Assembly: GCA_963777915.1 (NCBI GenBank) | Contig: CAVZSH010000002.1 | Coordinates: 1 to 42,703 of the forward strand | From: CAVUPF01 sp963777915 | Lineage (GTDB): Bacteria; Actinomycetota; Thermoleophilia; Solirubrobacterales; 70-9 | DNA: 42,703 nt | Direction of reading: 5' to 3' | Shown: piece by piece, positions 24,041 through 31,529 of the stretch | Layout of the letters: each line of letters begins with the position of its first letter | How positions within the stretch are numbered: position 1 is the stretch's first letter | Translations under genes and position numbers: made by a program | Notes under the pieces: generated by a model | What the model saw: only the letters and a program-made list of their open reading frames with translations | What the model was told of the DNA's origin: nothing | The model's database searches: none

Positions 24041-24969
24041 GGGTGGCGGTCCTCAAAGGCGGCCGCTCACTTGAGCGCGGCGTCTCGCTGCGCTCCGCCG
24101 CTCGGGTCGAGGACGCCCTTGAGCGGCTTGGGCACGAGGTGCTTGCGATCGACGTCGGCGCCGATCTGGTCGAGAGACTGGGAGCCCAGCGCCCCGATGT
24201 CGCCTTCGTCGCGATGCATGGGTCGGGCGGTGAGGACGGCACCGCGCAGGAGCTGCTGGAGATCCTTGGAGTTCCCTTCACCGGCCCCGGCGTCGCGGCC
24301 TGCGCCCGCTGCATGGACAAGGTGCTCGCTAAGCACTCGCTGCGCGAGGCAGGCGTCCCGACGCCGGACTGGTTCGCATTTAACGAGACGGCCTTCCGCG
24401 AGCTGGGCGCCGCCGATGCGCTCGGCCGGTTGGAGGAACGCCTAGGCTTCCCGCTGGTGGTCAAGCCGAGCCGCGGCGGCTCGGCCCTGGGGGTCAGGTT
24501 CGCCGCGAGCCGAGCCGAGGTTCCGGAGGCCCTGATCGCGGCCTTCAGCTATGACAACCGGGTGCTGCTGGAGAGCTACGTCGAGGGTCGCGAGCTGGCG
24601 GTGAGCGTGCTCGGCGAGCAGCCGCTGCCGGCGCTTGAGGCGATCCCTGCCGGCGAGGACCGCTATGACTTTGAGGCGAGATATGAGATCGGTCGCACCA
24701 CCTTCGCCTGCCCGGCCGAGCTAGACGAGGACGAGGGGGCTGCGGTGACCGCGGCGGCGCTGGGGGCCTATCGCACCCTCGGCTGCACCGGCTTTGCCCG
24801 TGCCGACCTGATCCTCGGCGCGGACGGGCCGCAGGTGCTCGAGGTAAACGCGATCCCCGGCCTCACCGACACCAGCCTCCTGCCCCAGGCCGCCGAGGCG
24901 GCGGGGATAGCGTTCGAGGACCTCGTCGAGCGCATCCTCGACCTCGCCCTGAACCCTGTCACCGCCTAG
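24037..24969 (+). CDS. ddl: D-alanine-D-alanine ligase
   Basis: 310 residues, GTG start in a GTGA overlap with the aminotransferase gene. It is an ATP-grasp enzyme making the D-Ala-D-Ala dipeptide of peptidoglycan. Visible in order: VAVLKGGRSLERGVSL at the N-terminus (substrate loop; Glu and Ser of the usual GG-S-E-S layout), AMHGSGGEDGTAQELLE, ATP-grasp FPLVVKPSRGGSALGV, GRELAVSVLG, and the metal-binding EVNAIPGLTDTSLLP at the C-terminus. The loop after GG reads RSLERGVS rather than the commoner HSxEhxVS. Its stop overlaps the convergent DUF151 gene by 4 bases. Confidence 0.94.
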   Translation: MRVAVLKGGRSLERGVSLRSAARVEDALERLGHEVLAIDVGADLVERLGAQRPDVAFVAMHGSGGEDGTAQELLEILGVPFTGPGVAACARCMDKVLAKHSLREAGVPTPDWFAFNETAFRELGAADALGRLEERLGFPLVVKPSRGGSALGVRFAASRAEVPEALIAAFSYDNRVLLESYVEGRELAVSVLGEQPLPALEAIPAGEDRYDFEARYEIGRTTFACPAELDEDEGAAVTAAALGAYRTLGCTGFARADLILGADGPQVLEVNAIPGLTDTSLLPQAAEAAGIAFEDLVERILDLALNPVTA

Positions 24970-25460
24970 GAATCCTCTCCCTGGGCGAAGTCCTCGGGGG
25001 ACACCTCGTCGAGGAACTCCTTGAACTTGTCGACAACCTCCTCGGTGTCCTCTACCTCATGTTCGAACTCGATCGCGGACTCCTCGATCACCTCCTCGGC
25101 CGCGAAGATCGGGGCCGAGACGCGGACGGCGAGGGCGAGGGCATCGGAGGGTCGCGAGTCGATCTCCATCTCCGACCCGTTGACCGAGACCGTGATCGAG
25201 GCGTAGAAGGTGTTGTCGCGCAGCTCGGTGACCGAGACGCGCTCGCACTTGGCATCGAGCTGCTCGAGCAAATCGGAGAGCAAGTCATGGGTCATCGGTC
25301 GGGGCGTTGAGGCGCCCTGGAGCTTCATCAGGATCGCCGCGGCCTCGGGGTGGCCGATCCAGATCGGCAGGAACTTGTTGCTGTCGACGGTCTTCAGCAA
25401 GACGATCGGCTGCTTGCCGACCATGTCGAAGCTGACGCCGTAGATCTGCATCTGCTGCAC
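24966..25460 (-). CDS. Bifunctional nuclease family protein (DUF151)
   Basis: 164 residues. Family signatures are GVSFDMVGKQPIVLLKT at the start, LPIWIGHPEAAAI, RPMTHDLLSDLLEQL, VTELRDNTFYASI and IDSRPSDALALAVR. Plant and Rickettsia-type members have DNase/RNase activity; the bacterial role is not settled. An acidic tail (EDTEEVVDKFKEFLDE) follows. The possible starts are GTG at 25460 and ATG at 25451, neither with a ribosome binding site, because tRNA-Ile ends only 3 bases before the GTG. The mRNA 5' end may therefore come from tRNA processing. Confidence 0.93.
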   Translation of the reverse strand: MQQMQIYGVSFDMVGKQPIVLLKTVDSNKFLPIWIGHPEAAAILMKLQGASTPRPMTHDLLSDLLEQLDAKCERVSVTELRDNTFYASITVSVNGSEMEIDSRPSDALALAVRVSAPIFAAEEVIEESAIEFEHEVEDTEEVVDKFKEFLDEVSPEDFAQGEDS

Positions 25461-25463
25461 GAG

Positions 25464-25537
<74 letters not shown>

Positions 25538-25548
25538 GAATTGTGGCG

Positions 25549-25554
25549 ATGATA
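25549..25554 (-). promoter_or_regulatory. -10 box (TATCAT) for tRNA-Ile
   Basis: TATCAT lies 11 bases upstream of the tRNA 5' end on the minus strand, in the parB-tRNA spacer. A good -35 element is not evident. Confidence 0.35.
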
Positions 25555-25560
25555 GCGGCC

Positions 25561-25584
25561 GGGCTGGGGCTTCAGGCACAGCCC
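25561..25584 (-). terminator. Hairpin directly after parB
   Basis: GGGCTG pairs with CAGCCC around a 12-base loop starting right at the parB stop. There is no T tract. It may end the rpmH-parB transcript before tRNA-Ile; the stem is short, so confidence is low. Confidence 0.35.
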
Positions 25585-26457
25585 TCAGGCGCGGTGGCGG
25601 TCGAGCTTCCGCGCCAAGGCGAGTGCTTCATCGAGGTCATCGAAGCGGATCTCGAGCACGATCTCCTCCCCTCGCGGGCGGACCTTGACCTCGCGTCCGA
25701 GCGCCGCCTCGAAGCGGTCGGTCGCCTCGCTCAGCGCCGCGGCCTCCTCCGGGTCGACCTTCCTGCGGGCCCCGGCACCGGCCTTCGGCTGGCCAGCCAG
25801 CCGAACTCTGTCCTCGGTCTCGCGGACCGACCACCCGCCTCGCGCTGCGTCGCGGGCGAGGCGGCGGCGGACGTCGTTGCCACGCGCCGCGAGAAGGGCG
25901 CGGCCGTGACCCTCGCTCAGTTCGCCCGACTCAAGCAGGGCGAGCGTCTCGTCGGGTAGATCGAGGAGGCGGATCAGATTAGAGACGGCCGGGCGGCTGC
26001 GACCGACGCGGCGCGCCAGCTCTTCTTTGGAGAGCCCGAGGTGCTCGACCAGGGAGGCGCAGGCGCGCGCCTCCTCGACCGGGTTGAGGTCCTCGCGGAC
26101 CATGTTCTCGATCAGCGCCGCCTGCAGGCGCTCCGCCTCCGCTGGGTCGCGGACCACCGCCGGCACCCTCTCCAACCCCGCCTGCCTGGCAGCCCGCCAG
26201 CGCCGCTCGCCGGCGATCAGCTCGTAGCTGCCGTCGTGCAGGGGGCGAACGAGCAGTGGCTGCACGATGCCGCTGGCCTCGATCGAGGCAGCCAGCCCGG
26301 CCAGCGCCTCAGGGTCGAACTTGGTCCGCGGCTGGCTCGGATTCGGCTTGATCAAGCCGACCGGAAGTTCAAGCAGCTCGCCGGCCGCCGCAGAGATCGG
26401 CTCGGGAAGGATCGCGGCGAGGCCGCGGCCGATCCCGCGCTTGGTCCCACTAGCCAC
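25585..26457 (-). CDS. parB: Chromosome partitioning protein ParB
   Basis: 290 residues from the GTG at 26457, with AGGAG ten bases upstream inside parA. ParB is a CTP-dependent clamp that loads at parS and spreads to position the origin. Visible are LPVGLIKPNPSQPRTKFDPE, the CTP-binding ELIAGERRWRAARQAGL, and ENMVREDLNPVEEARA followed by the helix-turn-helix segment LSKEELARRVGRSRPAVSNL. A C-terminal dimerisation domain follows. A parS-like site is present at 29478-29491. It overlaps parA by 8 bases and is the last gene of the origin-side minus-strand operon. Confidence 0.96.
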   Translation of the reverse strand: MASGTKRGIGRGLAAILPEPISAAAGELLELPVGLIKPNPSQPRTKFDPEALAGLAASIEASGIVQPLLVRPLHDGSYELIAGERRWRAARQAGLERVPAVVRDPAEAERLQAALIENMVREDLNPVEEARACASLVEHLGLSKEELARRVGRSRPAVSNLIRLLDLPDETLALLESGELSEGHGRALLAARGNDVRRRLARDAARGGWSVRETEDRVRLAGQPKAGAGARRKVDPEEAAALSEATDRFEAALGREVKVRPRGEEIVLEIRFDDLDEALALARKLDRHRA

Positions 26458-27208
26458 GCTCTTGCAACTCCTTTGCAAGAGCGCGATAGGCGTCAGCCCC
26501 ACGCGAGTGGGGAGCGTGCTCGGTCACGGGCAGACCATAGCTGGGGGCCTCGGCGACCCGCACGCTGCGAGGTATCACCGTCTCGTAGACCATCTCGGGA
26601 AAATGGCGGCGCAACTCGCTCTCGACATCCTGCGCGAGTCGGGTGCGCTCGTCGTGCATGGTGACTAACAGCCCCGACACCTCCAGGGCGGGATTCAGCT
26701 CACGCCGGATCAAGTTAAGCGTCTCGAGGAACTGAACCAGGCCCTCGAGCGCCAGGTACTCGGCTTGCACGGGCACGATCACACGGTCGGCGGCTGCCAG
26801 GGAGTTGACGCTGACCGGTCCGAGCGAGGGAGGGCAGTCGAGCAGGGTGACGGCGAAGCGATCGCGCACCGGTCCAAGACGGTCGCGGAGCCGCGTCTCG
26901 GAGTCATCGATCCGCGGCAGCTCGACCGCTGCACCGGCCAGATCGCGGCTGGCGGGCACTAGCCAGAGGTTGTCAGGGCCGGCCGGCCGGGCCGCTTCGG
27001 CGACCGAGACCTCGCCGGTAAGGCAATCGTAAGAGGAGGGGTGAAGGTCGCGGTCAAGGCCAAGGGCGACCGTCGCATTGCACTGCGGATCGAGGTCGAC
27101 CAGCAAAGTCTGGGGTCCCAAAGCGGCGAGGCTGGCGGCGAGGTTCACCGACGTGGTCGTCTTGCCGACCCCACCCTTTTGATTTGCGACCGCGTAGACG
27201 ACACCCAT
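26450..27208 (-). CDS. parA: Chromosome partitioning ATPase ParA
   Basis: 252 residues. It is a deviant-Walker ATPase that works with ParB to segregate the origin. The N-terminal KGGVGKTTTSVNLAASLA has the signature Lys, with LLVDLDPQCNAT and TLLDCPPSLGPVSVNSL as switch motifs. Its short N-terminus fits the chromosomal Soj-type class, without an own DNA-binding head. It follows rsmG by 34 bases and overlaps parB by 8 bases. Confidence 0.96.
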   Translation of the reverse strand: MGVVYAVANQKGGVGKTTTSVNLAASLAALGPQTLLVDLDPQCNATVALGLDRDLHPSSYDCLTGEVSVAEAARPAGPDNLWLVPASRDLAGAAVELPRIDDSETRLRDRLGPVRDRFAVTLLDCPPSLGPVSVNSLAAADRVIVPVQAEYLALEGLVQFLETLNLIRRELNPALEVSGLLVTMHDERTRLAQDVESELRRHFPEMVYETVIPRSVRVAEAPSYGLPVTEHAPHSRGADAYRALAKELQERG

Positions 27209-27242
27209 GCCGGCCAGACTATTTGGGTCCCGGCGGCGGGGC

Positions 27243-27923
27243 TCAGCCGCGCGGGCGCTTCTTTGCGATTCCCGGACGACGGGGCAGATCAGGCGGGGTC
27301 GGTCCCCGCTTTCGGATCAGGTGAAGGTGGCGGTGCTCGCTGCCAGCGTAGGGACCGACCTGCAAAATTCGCTCAGGCTGCATGGCGAGCCTGGCGGCGG
27401 CTCTTTGCAACTGGGCCTCCTCCTCGGGGTCACGCCTGCCCTTCCAGGCGAGCAGGACCCCACCGTCGAGCAACAGCGGGGAGGCCAGCTCCGCGAGGGT
27501 CGAGAGCCGACCCACCGCTCGGGCGGTTGCCGCTTTGTAGGACTCCCGGCCCCCCCCGCCCGCCCACTGCTCCGACCGGGCGTTGATGACCAGGGCGTTG
27601 GCGATCGCGGCAGCGTCTATCGCCCGCTGCACGAACTCGCACTTTCGAGCCACGGACTCGATCAGGTCGACTTGGACAGTGGGCAGGGCGACGGCCAGGG
27701 CGAGGCCAGGAAAGCCAGCCCCAGAGCCGATATCGGCGATCCTGGGAGCCTCGCGAAGCTCCGGTACCTCAAGACCGGTGAGGCTGTCTGCGACATGGAC
27801 CCTCCATGCCCGGTCATCGGTTATCGAGCTGACCGAGGCCCGCTCTTGGGCAAGGAGGTCGAGTACCTTCTGCAGGGCGGCGCGGGCCTCGGGGGCGAGG
27901 GCGGCCGTCTGGTCCGGGCTCAC
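27243..27923 (-). CDS. rsmG: 16S rRNA (guanine(527)-N7)-methyltransferase RsmG
   Basis: 226 residues. RsmG makes m7G527 in 16S rRNA, and loss gives low-level streptomycin resistance. Recognisable motifs are HVADSLTGLEVPEL, the SAM-binding ADIGSGAGFPGLALA, LIESVARKCEFVQRA, ARAVGRLSTLAELASPLL and GGVLLAWKGRR. The GTG start overlaps the jag stop as GTGA. Position between jag and parA is the standard origin-region order. Confidence 0.95.
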   Translation of the reverse strand: MSPDQTAALAPEARAALQKVLDLLAQERASVSSITDDRAWRVHVADSLTGLEVPELREAPRIADIGSGAGFPGLALAVALPTVQVDLIESVARKCEFVQRAIDAAAIANALVINARSEQWAGGGGRESYKAATARAVGRLSTLAELASPLLLDGGVLLAWKGRRDPEEEAQLQRAAARLAMQPERILQVGPYAGSEHRHLHLIRKRGPTPPDLPRRPGIAKKRPRG

Positions 27924-28402
27924 TCCGAGACGAGGGGCGCCACGACGACGCAGCGGTGCGGCTCGTCGCCCTCGCTGTAGGTCTCGACTCCGGCGCGCTC
28001 CTTGAGGCGCTCGTGCACGACGCGCCGTTCCTGGGCGCTCATCGGATCCATTTCCACCACTCGATTGTCGCCCAGCGCCTGCTCCGCGGCTCGATCGGCC
28101 CGCGATTGCAATGTCTCCCGCCGTCGCTGCCTATACCCGGCCGCGTCCACAACCACGCGCTTGCGCTCGCGCATCCCCCGAAAGGCGGCCTGATAGCAGA
28201 GCAGCTGAAGCGCGTCGATCGTCTGCCCCCGCTTCCCGATCAGCAATCCGTAGTCCTCACCCCCCTCGACCACAGCCTCGATCCGATCGTCGTCCTCACG
28301 GATCTCGACATCTCCGTCGAGGTCGAGCTCGTCCAGCACACCCTCAACAAGCTCTCGCACCCGCTCTGCGGGCTCCTGTGGCCAATCGCTCGTCTCACCC
28401 AC
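27920..28402 (-). CDS. Jag/KhpB-family RNA-binding protein (KH-R3H)
   Basis: 160 residues from the GTG at 28402; a TTG at 28420 is possible. It has a KH domain with IGKRGQTIDALQLLCYQAAF and a C-terminal R3H domain with RRVVHERLKERAGVETYSEG. The Jag-N domain of Firmicutes is absent, as in other actinobacterial members. The protein binds RNA and, with KhpA, affects cell division and elongation in Gram-positive bacteria. It lies between yidC (51-base gap) and rsmG (GTGA overlap). Confidence 0.92.
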   Translation of the reverse strand: MGETSDWPQEPAERVRELVEGVLDELDLDGDVEIREDDDRIEAVVEGGEDYGLLIGKRGQTIDALQLLCYQAAFRGMRERKRVVVDAAGYRQRRRETLQSRADRAAEQALGDNRVVEMDPMSAQERRVVHERLKERAGVETYSEGDEPHRCVVVAPLVSE

Positions 28403-28453
28403 GCAAGGCACCCTATTCAAGCTCAGCCTAGGCCGAAAGCCGAAGGCCCCCGC

Positions 28454-29212
28454 TTAACGTCGCTTCTTCTTCTTTTTAGGAGGTGGTGGTGGTGGTTTTG
28501 CTGCTGCCACCTCCGCCGCAGTAGGCACATGTGGCGCCGGGATGATCCGCTGGATCGTGTACTGCTGGCCGATCGTCCAGATGTTGGTCGTGATCCAGTA
28601 GAGGATCAGCCCGGCCGGAAAGCTGATCACGAAGGGAACGAAGATCAGCGGTAGCACGAACATCATCGTCCGTTGACTTTTGTCGGCCGTGGCTGACATG
28701 AGCAGGCCCGAGATCAGCTGGGTGACAACGTAGAGGACGAGCAGCACGATCAAAACGCCGCCCGTCGCCTTCGCCGTCAGATCCGGAATGAAGAGGAATG
28801 ACGCCTGGCTGCCGCATTCGCCGGCCTTGCAGCCGATGTCTGATGGAAGCTCGGTGCGCAGCACGTAAAAGAGCGTGATGAAGACCGGGAGTTGCGCGAC
28901 CAGCGGGATGCAGGAGGCGAACGGGTTGACCTTGTTCTCTTTGTAGAAGTTCATCATTTCCTGCTGCATGCGCTGTTTGTCGTTCTTGTATTTGGCCTGG
29001 ATCTCCTTGATCTGCGGCTGCAGCGCCTGCAGCGCCCGCATCCCTTTCAGCTGTCTGTAGGTGAGCGGGATGAGCACCGCCCGGGTGCAGACGGTAAGCG
29101 CGATGATCGCCCCTCCCCAGCTCAGCCCGGCGTTGTCGTGGAAGAACTGGAGGACGCCGTTGGCGATATTGACCAGGAACTGCGGGGCGAGCTGGATCGC
29201 GATCGGGAGCAT
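28454..29212 (-). CDS. yidC: Membrane protein insertase YidC (Oxa1 family)
   Basis: 252 residues starting at the ATG at 29212, which overlaps the yidD stop as TGATG. It is the short Gram-positive form without the large periplasmic domain. Visible are GLSWGGAIIALTVCTRAVLI (with the Arg of the hydrophilic groove), the cytosolic helical loop IKEIQAKYKNDKQRMQQEMM, FYKENKVNPFASCIPLVAQL and FPAGLILYWITTN. The C-terminus is unusual: a Pro run and a Lys/Arg run (KPPPPPPKKKKKRR), which could bind ribosomes. It inserts membrane proteins together with SecYEG. Confidence 0.95.
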   Translation of the reverse strand: MLPIAIQLAPQFLVNIANGVLQFFHDNAGLSWGGAIIALTVCTRAVLIPLTYRQLKGMRALQALQPQIKEIQAKYKNDKQRMQQEMMNFYKENKVNPFASCIPLVAQLPVFITLFYVLRTELPSDIGCKAGECGSQASFLFIPDLTAKATGGVLIVLLVLYVVTQLISGLLMSATADKSQRTMMFVLPLIFVPFVISFPAGLILYWITTNIWTIGQQYTIQRIIPAPHVPTAAEVAAAKPPPPPPKKKKKRR

Positions 29213-29484
29213 CAAACCTTGACCTCACCGTGGTGCTCGGTGGGGTCAACCGGACCAACCCGGACCGTGAAGCGGTCAGGAACTGGGTCAAAGCCACCGT
29301 GGCTGAAGGGGTTGCAGCGCAGCAGGCGCCAGGCGGCGAGCAGCAAGCCTCGGGACGCACCGAAGCGGTCGACGGCCTCCAGGGCGTAGGCGGAGCAGGT
29401 CGGCTCATAGCGGCAACGCCGCGGCCGGGACGGGGAGATCCAGCGCTGGTAGGCGCGAATCGGGGCGAGGGCGGCGCGTTTCAC
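29212..29484 (-). CDS. yidD: Membrane protein insertion efficiency factor YidD
   Basis: 90 residues. The family signature is intact: IRAYQRWISPSRPRRCRYEP, TCSAYALEAVDRFG and RLLRCNPFSHGGFDPVP, with the three conserved Cys. It helps YidC-dependent insertion at the membrane. The GTG start at 29484 overlaps the rnpA stop (GTGA) and lies inside the parS-like palindrome. Its stop overlaps yidC as TGATG, so rnpA, yidD and yidC are translationally chained. Confidence 0.95.
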   Translation of the reverse strand: MKRAALAPIRAYQRWISPSRPRRCRYEPTCSAYALEAVDRFGASRGLLLAAWRLLRCNPFSHGGFDPVPDRFTVRVGPVDPTEHHGEVKV

Positions 29485-29491
29485 GTGGAAC
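29478..29491. other. parS-like centromere site on the rnpA/yidD junction
   Basis: GTTTCACGTGGAAC differs by one base from the bacterial parS core GTTTCACGTGAAAC. It overlaps both the TGA of rnpA and the GTG of yidD. It lies about 0.6 kb from dnaA and 3 kb from parAB, the expected neighbourhood. The flanking bases extend the palindrome (GC...GC). Confidence 0.75.
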
Positions 29492-29849
29492 GCCGCCCGC
29501 TTGATGCCCCCGCCAGTGCCTCTTCGATGCTTTTGCGCATGCCTTCGGTCCCCTCCCGCGCGAGCAGCCCACCGATTTCCGAGCGGGCGACAAGGACGAA
29601 ATCGTGGCCGCTCGGGAGATTGTCCGAGAGGCTCCAGAATGCCTCGCGCAGCGCCCGCTTGACGCGGTTGCGCTCGGCAGCGCCGCCGACCTTGCGACTC
29701 GTCGAAACCCCGAGCCTCACGCCGCGCTCCTCATCCTCGCGGCGTGGAAAGCTGTAGAGCACGAGGTAGCGCGTTGCATGAGATGAGCCATCGCGGTAGA
29801 CGCGGTCGAACTCGCCGCTGCGCGAGAGGCGGCGTCGCTTCGCCGCCAT
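29481..29849 (-). CDS. rnpA: Ribonuclease P protein component
   Basis: 122 residues. RnpA is the protein cofactor of RNase P, which cuts tRNA 5' leaders. The N-terminus (RRRLSRSGEFDRVYRDG), VRLGVSTSRKVGGAAERN and the invariant RNRVKRALREAFW helix are present, then DFVLVARSEI. It starts directly after the rpmH stop (no gap) and ends in a GTGA overlap with yidD. Its last codons contain half of the parS-like palindrome. Confidence 0.96.
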   Translation of the reverse strand: MAAKRRRLSRSGEFDRVYRDGSSHATRYLVLYSFPRREDEERGVRLGVSTSRKVGGAAERNRVKRALREAFWSLSDNLPSGHDFVLVARSEIGGLLAREGTEGMRKSIEEALAGASSGRRST

Positions 29850-29984
29850 CTACACCGTCAGGCGCTTCCGGCCCTTGCGCCGCCGTCGGTTGAGGATGGT
29901 GCGGCCAGCACGGGTGCTCATCCGCGCTCGGAACCCATGGGTCTTTGCCCGCTTGCGCTTCTTGGGCTGATAGGTCCGCTTCAT
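29850..29984 (-). CDS. rpmH: 50S ribosomal protein L34
   Basis: 44 residues: MKRTYQPKKRKRAKTHGF, then RARMSTRAGRTILNRRRRKG and a basic tail, which is textbook L34. It is divergent from dnaA, 91 bp away. A TATACT box ends only 9 bases before the ATG, so the mRNA may have almost no leader. No ribosome binding site is visible in that spacer (cccgcccgg). Confidence 0.98.
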   Translation of the reverse strand: MKRTYQPKKRKRAKTHGFRARMSTRAGRTILNRRRRKGRKRLTV

Positions 29985-29993
29985 CCGGGCGGG

Positions 29994-29999
29994 AGTATA
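29994..29999 (-). promoter_or_regulatory. -10 box (TATACT) for rpmH
   Basis: TATACT on the minus strand lies 9 bases before the rpmH ATG. Transcription would begin at or within 2-3 bases of the start codon, implying a leaderless message. The same hexamer at the same distance precedes tRNA-Lys. There is no clear -35. Confidence 0.45.
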
Positions 30000-30075
30000 G
30001 GGGCGAGCGGTTTTGGCCGGGATTTGCGGAAGCGCTCCCTATGACTCCCCCAGCCGACGCTATGGTCGGCCGTCG

Positions 30076-31395
30076 GTGGCAGATGCGCTGGATCGACATG
30101 ACCTCGAGGCCCTCTGGCGAGATGCCCAGGTACGGCTGCGGGCCTCGGTCCCGGAATCGACCTTCAAGCTCTGGCTGGAGCCGCTGCGGGCAGTCGGCGC
30201 GCAGGGAGACGCCATCTACCTCACCGCCCCCGAGAGCATCCGGGCCTGGGTCCAACGGCGCTACGCGCCGCTGATCCGCGAGGCGCTCGCCGCGATTGGA
30301 ACGCCACTGCGCGAGGTCAATTTCACCGCCGCAGAAGAGGGTGGCGGCGCAGGTGTGGAGGGCGAAGTCGAACTCAACCCCAACTACAGCTTCGAGCGCT
30401 TCGTAATCGGCGCCGGAAATCGCCTCGCCCATGCGGCGGCGCTCGCCGTCGCCGAGGCCCCGTCGGAGGCCTACAATCCGGTCTTCCTCCACGGCCCCCC
30501 GGGTTTGGGGAAGACGCATCTGCTGGTGGCGATCGCCAACTACCTCGAGGCCAATGCGCCGGGGCTCAGCGTCCGCTATACGACGGCAGAGTCGTTCACC
30601 AACGAGTTCGTCGGCGCGCTGCGCTCGGCCGGAGCCGAGGCGTTTAAGAGCCGCTACCGCGACATCGACGTGCTGCTGATCGACGACGTCCAGTTCCTCG
30701 AGGGCAAGCATCACACCGAGGAGGAGTTCTTCCACACCTTCAACGCCCTGTATGAGTCTGGCAGCCAGCTGGTTCTCTCCGCTGATCGCATCCCCAGCGA
30801 GCTGTCCACCCTTGCCGCACGACTGCGTGACCGCTTCGAGTGGGGCCTGACCGTCCCGGTCGAGGCTCCCAACCTCGCGACCCGCCTCACGGTCCTGCGC
30901 CGGCTGGTCCGCGAGGCCGGCGTTGAGATCGCCGACCGCGAGGCGCTCGTCGAGCTGGCCCGCCGGATCGATGCCAATGTTCGCCAGCTGCACGGAGCGC
31001 TGACCAAAGTCATAGCCCACGCCTCGCTGATGGCCAAGCCACTCAGCTCCGAGTTGATCGTCGAGCTGATCCCCCAAGGCACGCGCCAACCCACCCCGAT
31101 CGAGCAAATCCAGCAACGGGTGGCGGCCGACTTCGGCGTCTCCCACGCCGAGCTGGTCGGCTCGACCCGCTCGGCCTGCCCACTCCGCGCTCGCCAGGTA
31201 GCGATTTTCCTCACCCGCGAGCTGACCGACCTCTCGCTGCCCCAGATCGGTCGACTCTACGGGGGACGCGACCACTCGACGATCCTCAACTCAGTCCGCA
31301 GGATAGAGGCCGGCGTAGTCGAGGATCCCGCTTTGGCCAGTCGCGTTGCCGCGCTCCGCGCCGCAATCCACAACCCCGCCCAAAGCGGCGGCTGA
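30076..31395 (+). CDS. dnaA: Chromosomal replication initiator protein DnaA
   Basis: About 439 residues from the GTG at 30076 (VADALDRHDLEALWRDAQV); a TTG at 30013 would add 21 atypical residues. DnaA binds oriC and melts DNA for replication. Domain I is followed by a very short domain II, then the AAA+ core from NPNYSFERFVIGAGNRLAHA with Walker A GPPGLGKTH and Walker B VLLIDDVQFLEGK. Domain IV has the DNA-binding signature GGRDHSTILNSVRRIE. Many actinobacterial DnaA proteins have a long linker, which is missing here. No ribosome binding site is clear upstream of the GTG. Confidence 0.95.
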   Translation: MADALDRHDLEALWRDAQVRLRASVPESTFKLWLEPLRAVGAQGDAIYLTAPESIRAWVQRRYAPLIREALAAIGTPLREVNFTAAEEGGGAGVEGEVELNPNYSFERFVIGAGNRLAHAAALAVAEAPSEAYNPVFLHGPPGLGKTHLLVAIANYLEANAPGLSVRYTTAESFTNEFVGALRSAGAEAFKSRYRDIDVLLIDDVQFLEGKHHTEEEFFHTFNALYESGSQLVLSADRIPSELSTLAARLRDRFEWGLTVPVEAPNLATRLTVLRRLVREAGVEIADREALVELARRIDANVRQLHGALTKVIAHASLMAKPLSSELIVELIPQGTRQPTPIEQIQQRVAADFGVSHAELVGSTRSACPLRARQVAIFLTRELTDLSLPQIGRLYGGRDHSTILNSVRRIEAGVVEDPALASRVAALRAAIHNPAQSGG

Positions 31396-31529
31396 CAGCC
31401 GATCTCACTGCAAGAATCCGATCCCCCCACAGACGCTTCCACAGCCAGCAAACCGCATTCCCAGGCCAAATCGCCATCACCCAAGTAGCTTCCACAGGCT
31501 CTACTCCAACTCAAGAAAGCACACATCAC
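31396..31529. other. dnaA-dnaN spacer with TTCCACAG repeats; oriC candidate
   Basis: 134 bp, poor in G on the plus strand (about 19 G) and rich in C and A. GCTTCCACAG occurs at 31435-31444 and 31488-31497, exactly 53 bp apart (about five helical turns). A related CCCCCACAG lies just before the first. They share the TCCACA end of DnaA boxes (TTATCCACA). No perfect box is present, so the assignment is tentative, but this is the only spacer near dnaA with repeated elements. Confidence 0.45.

Noticed and set aside
29731..31275. 514-codon minus-strand frame across dnaA and rpmH
   Set aside because: Antisense to dnaA and overlapping rpmH, both certain genes.
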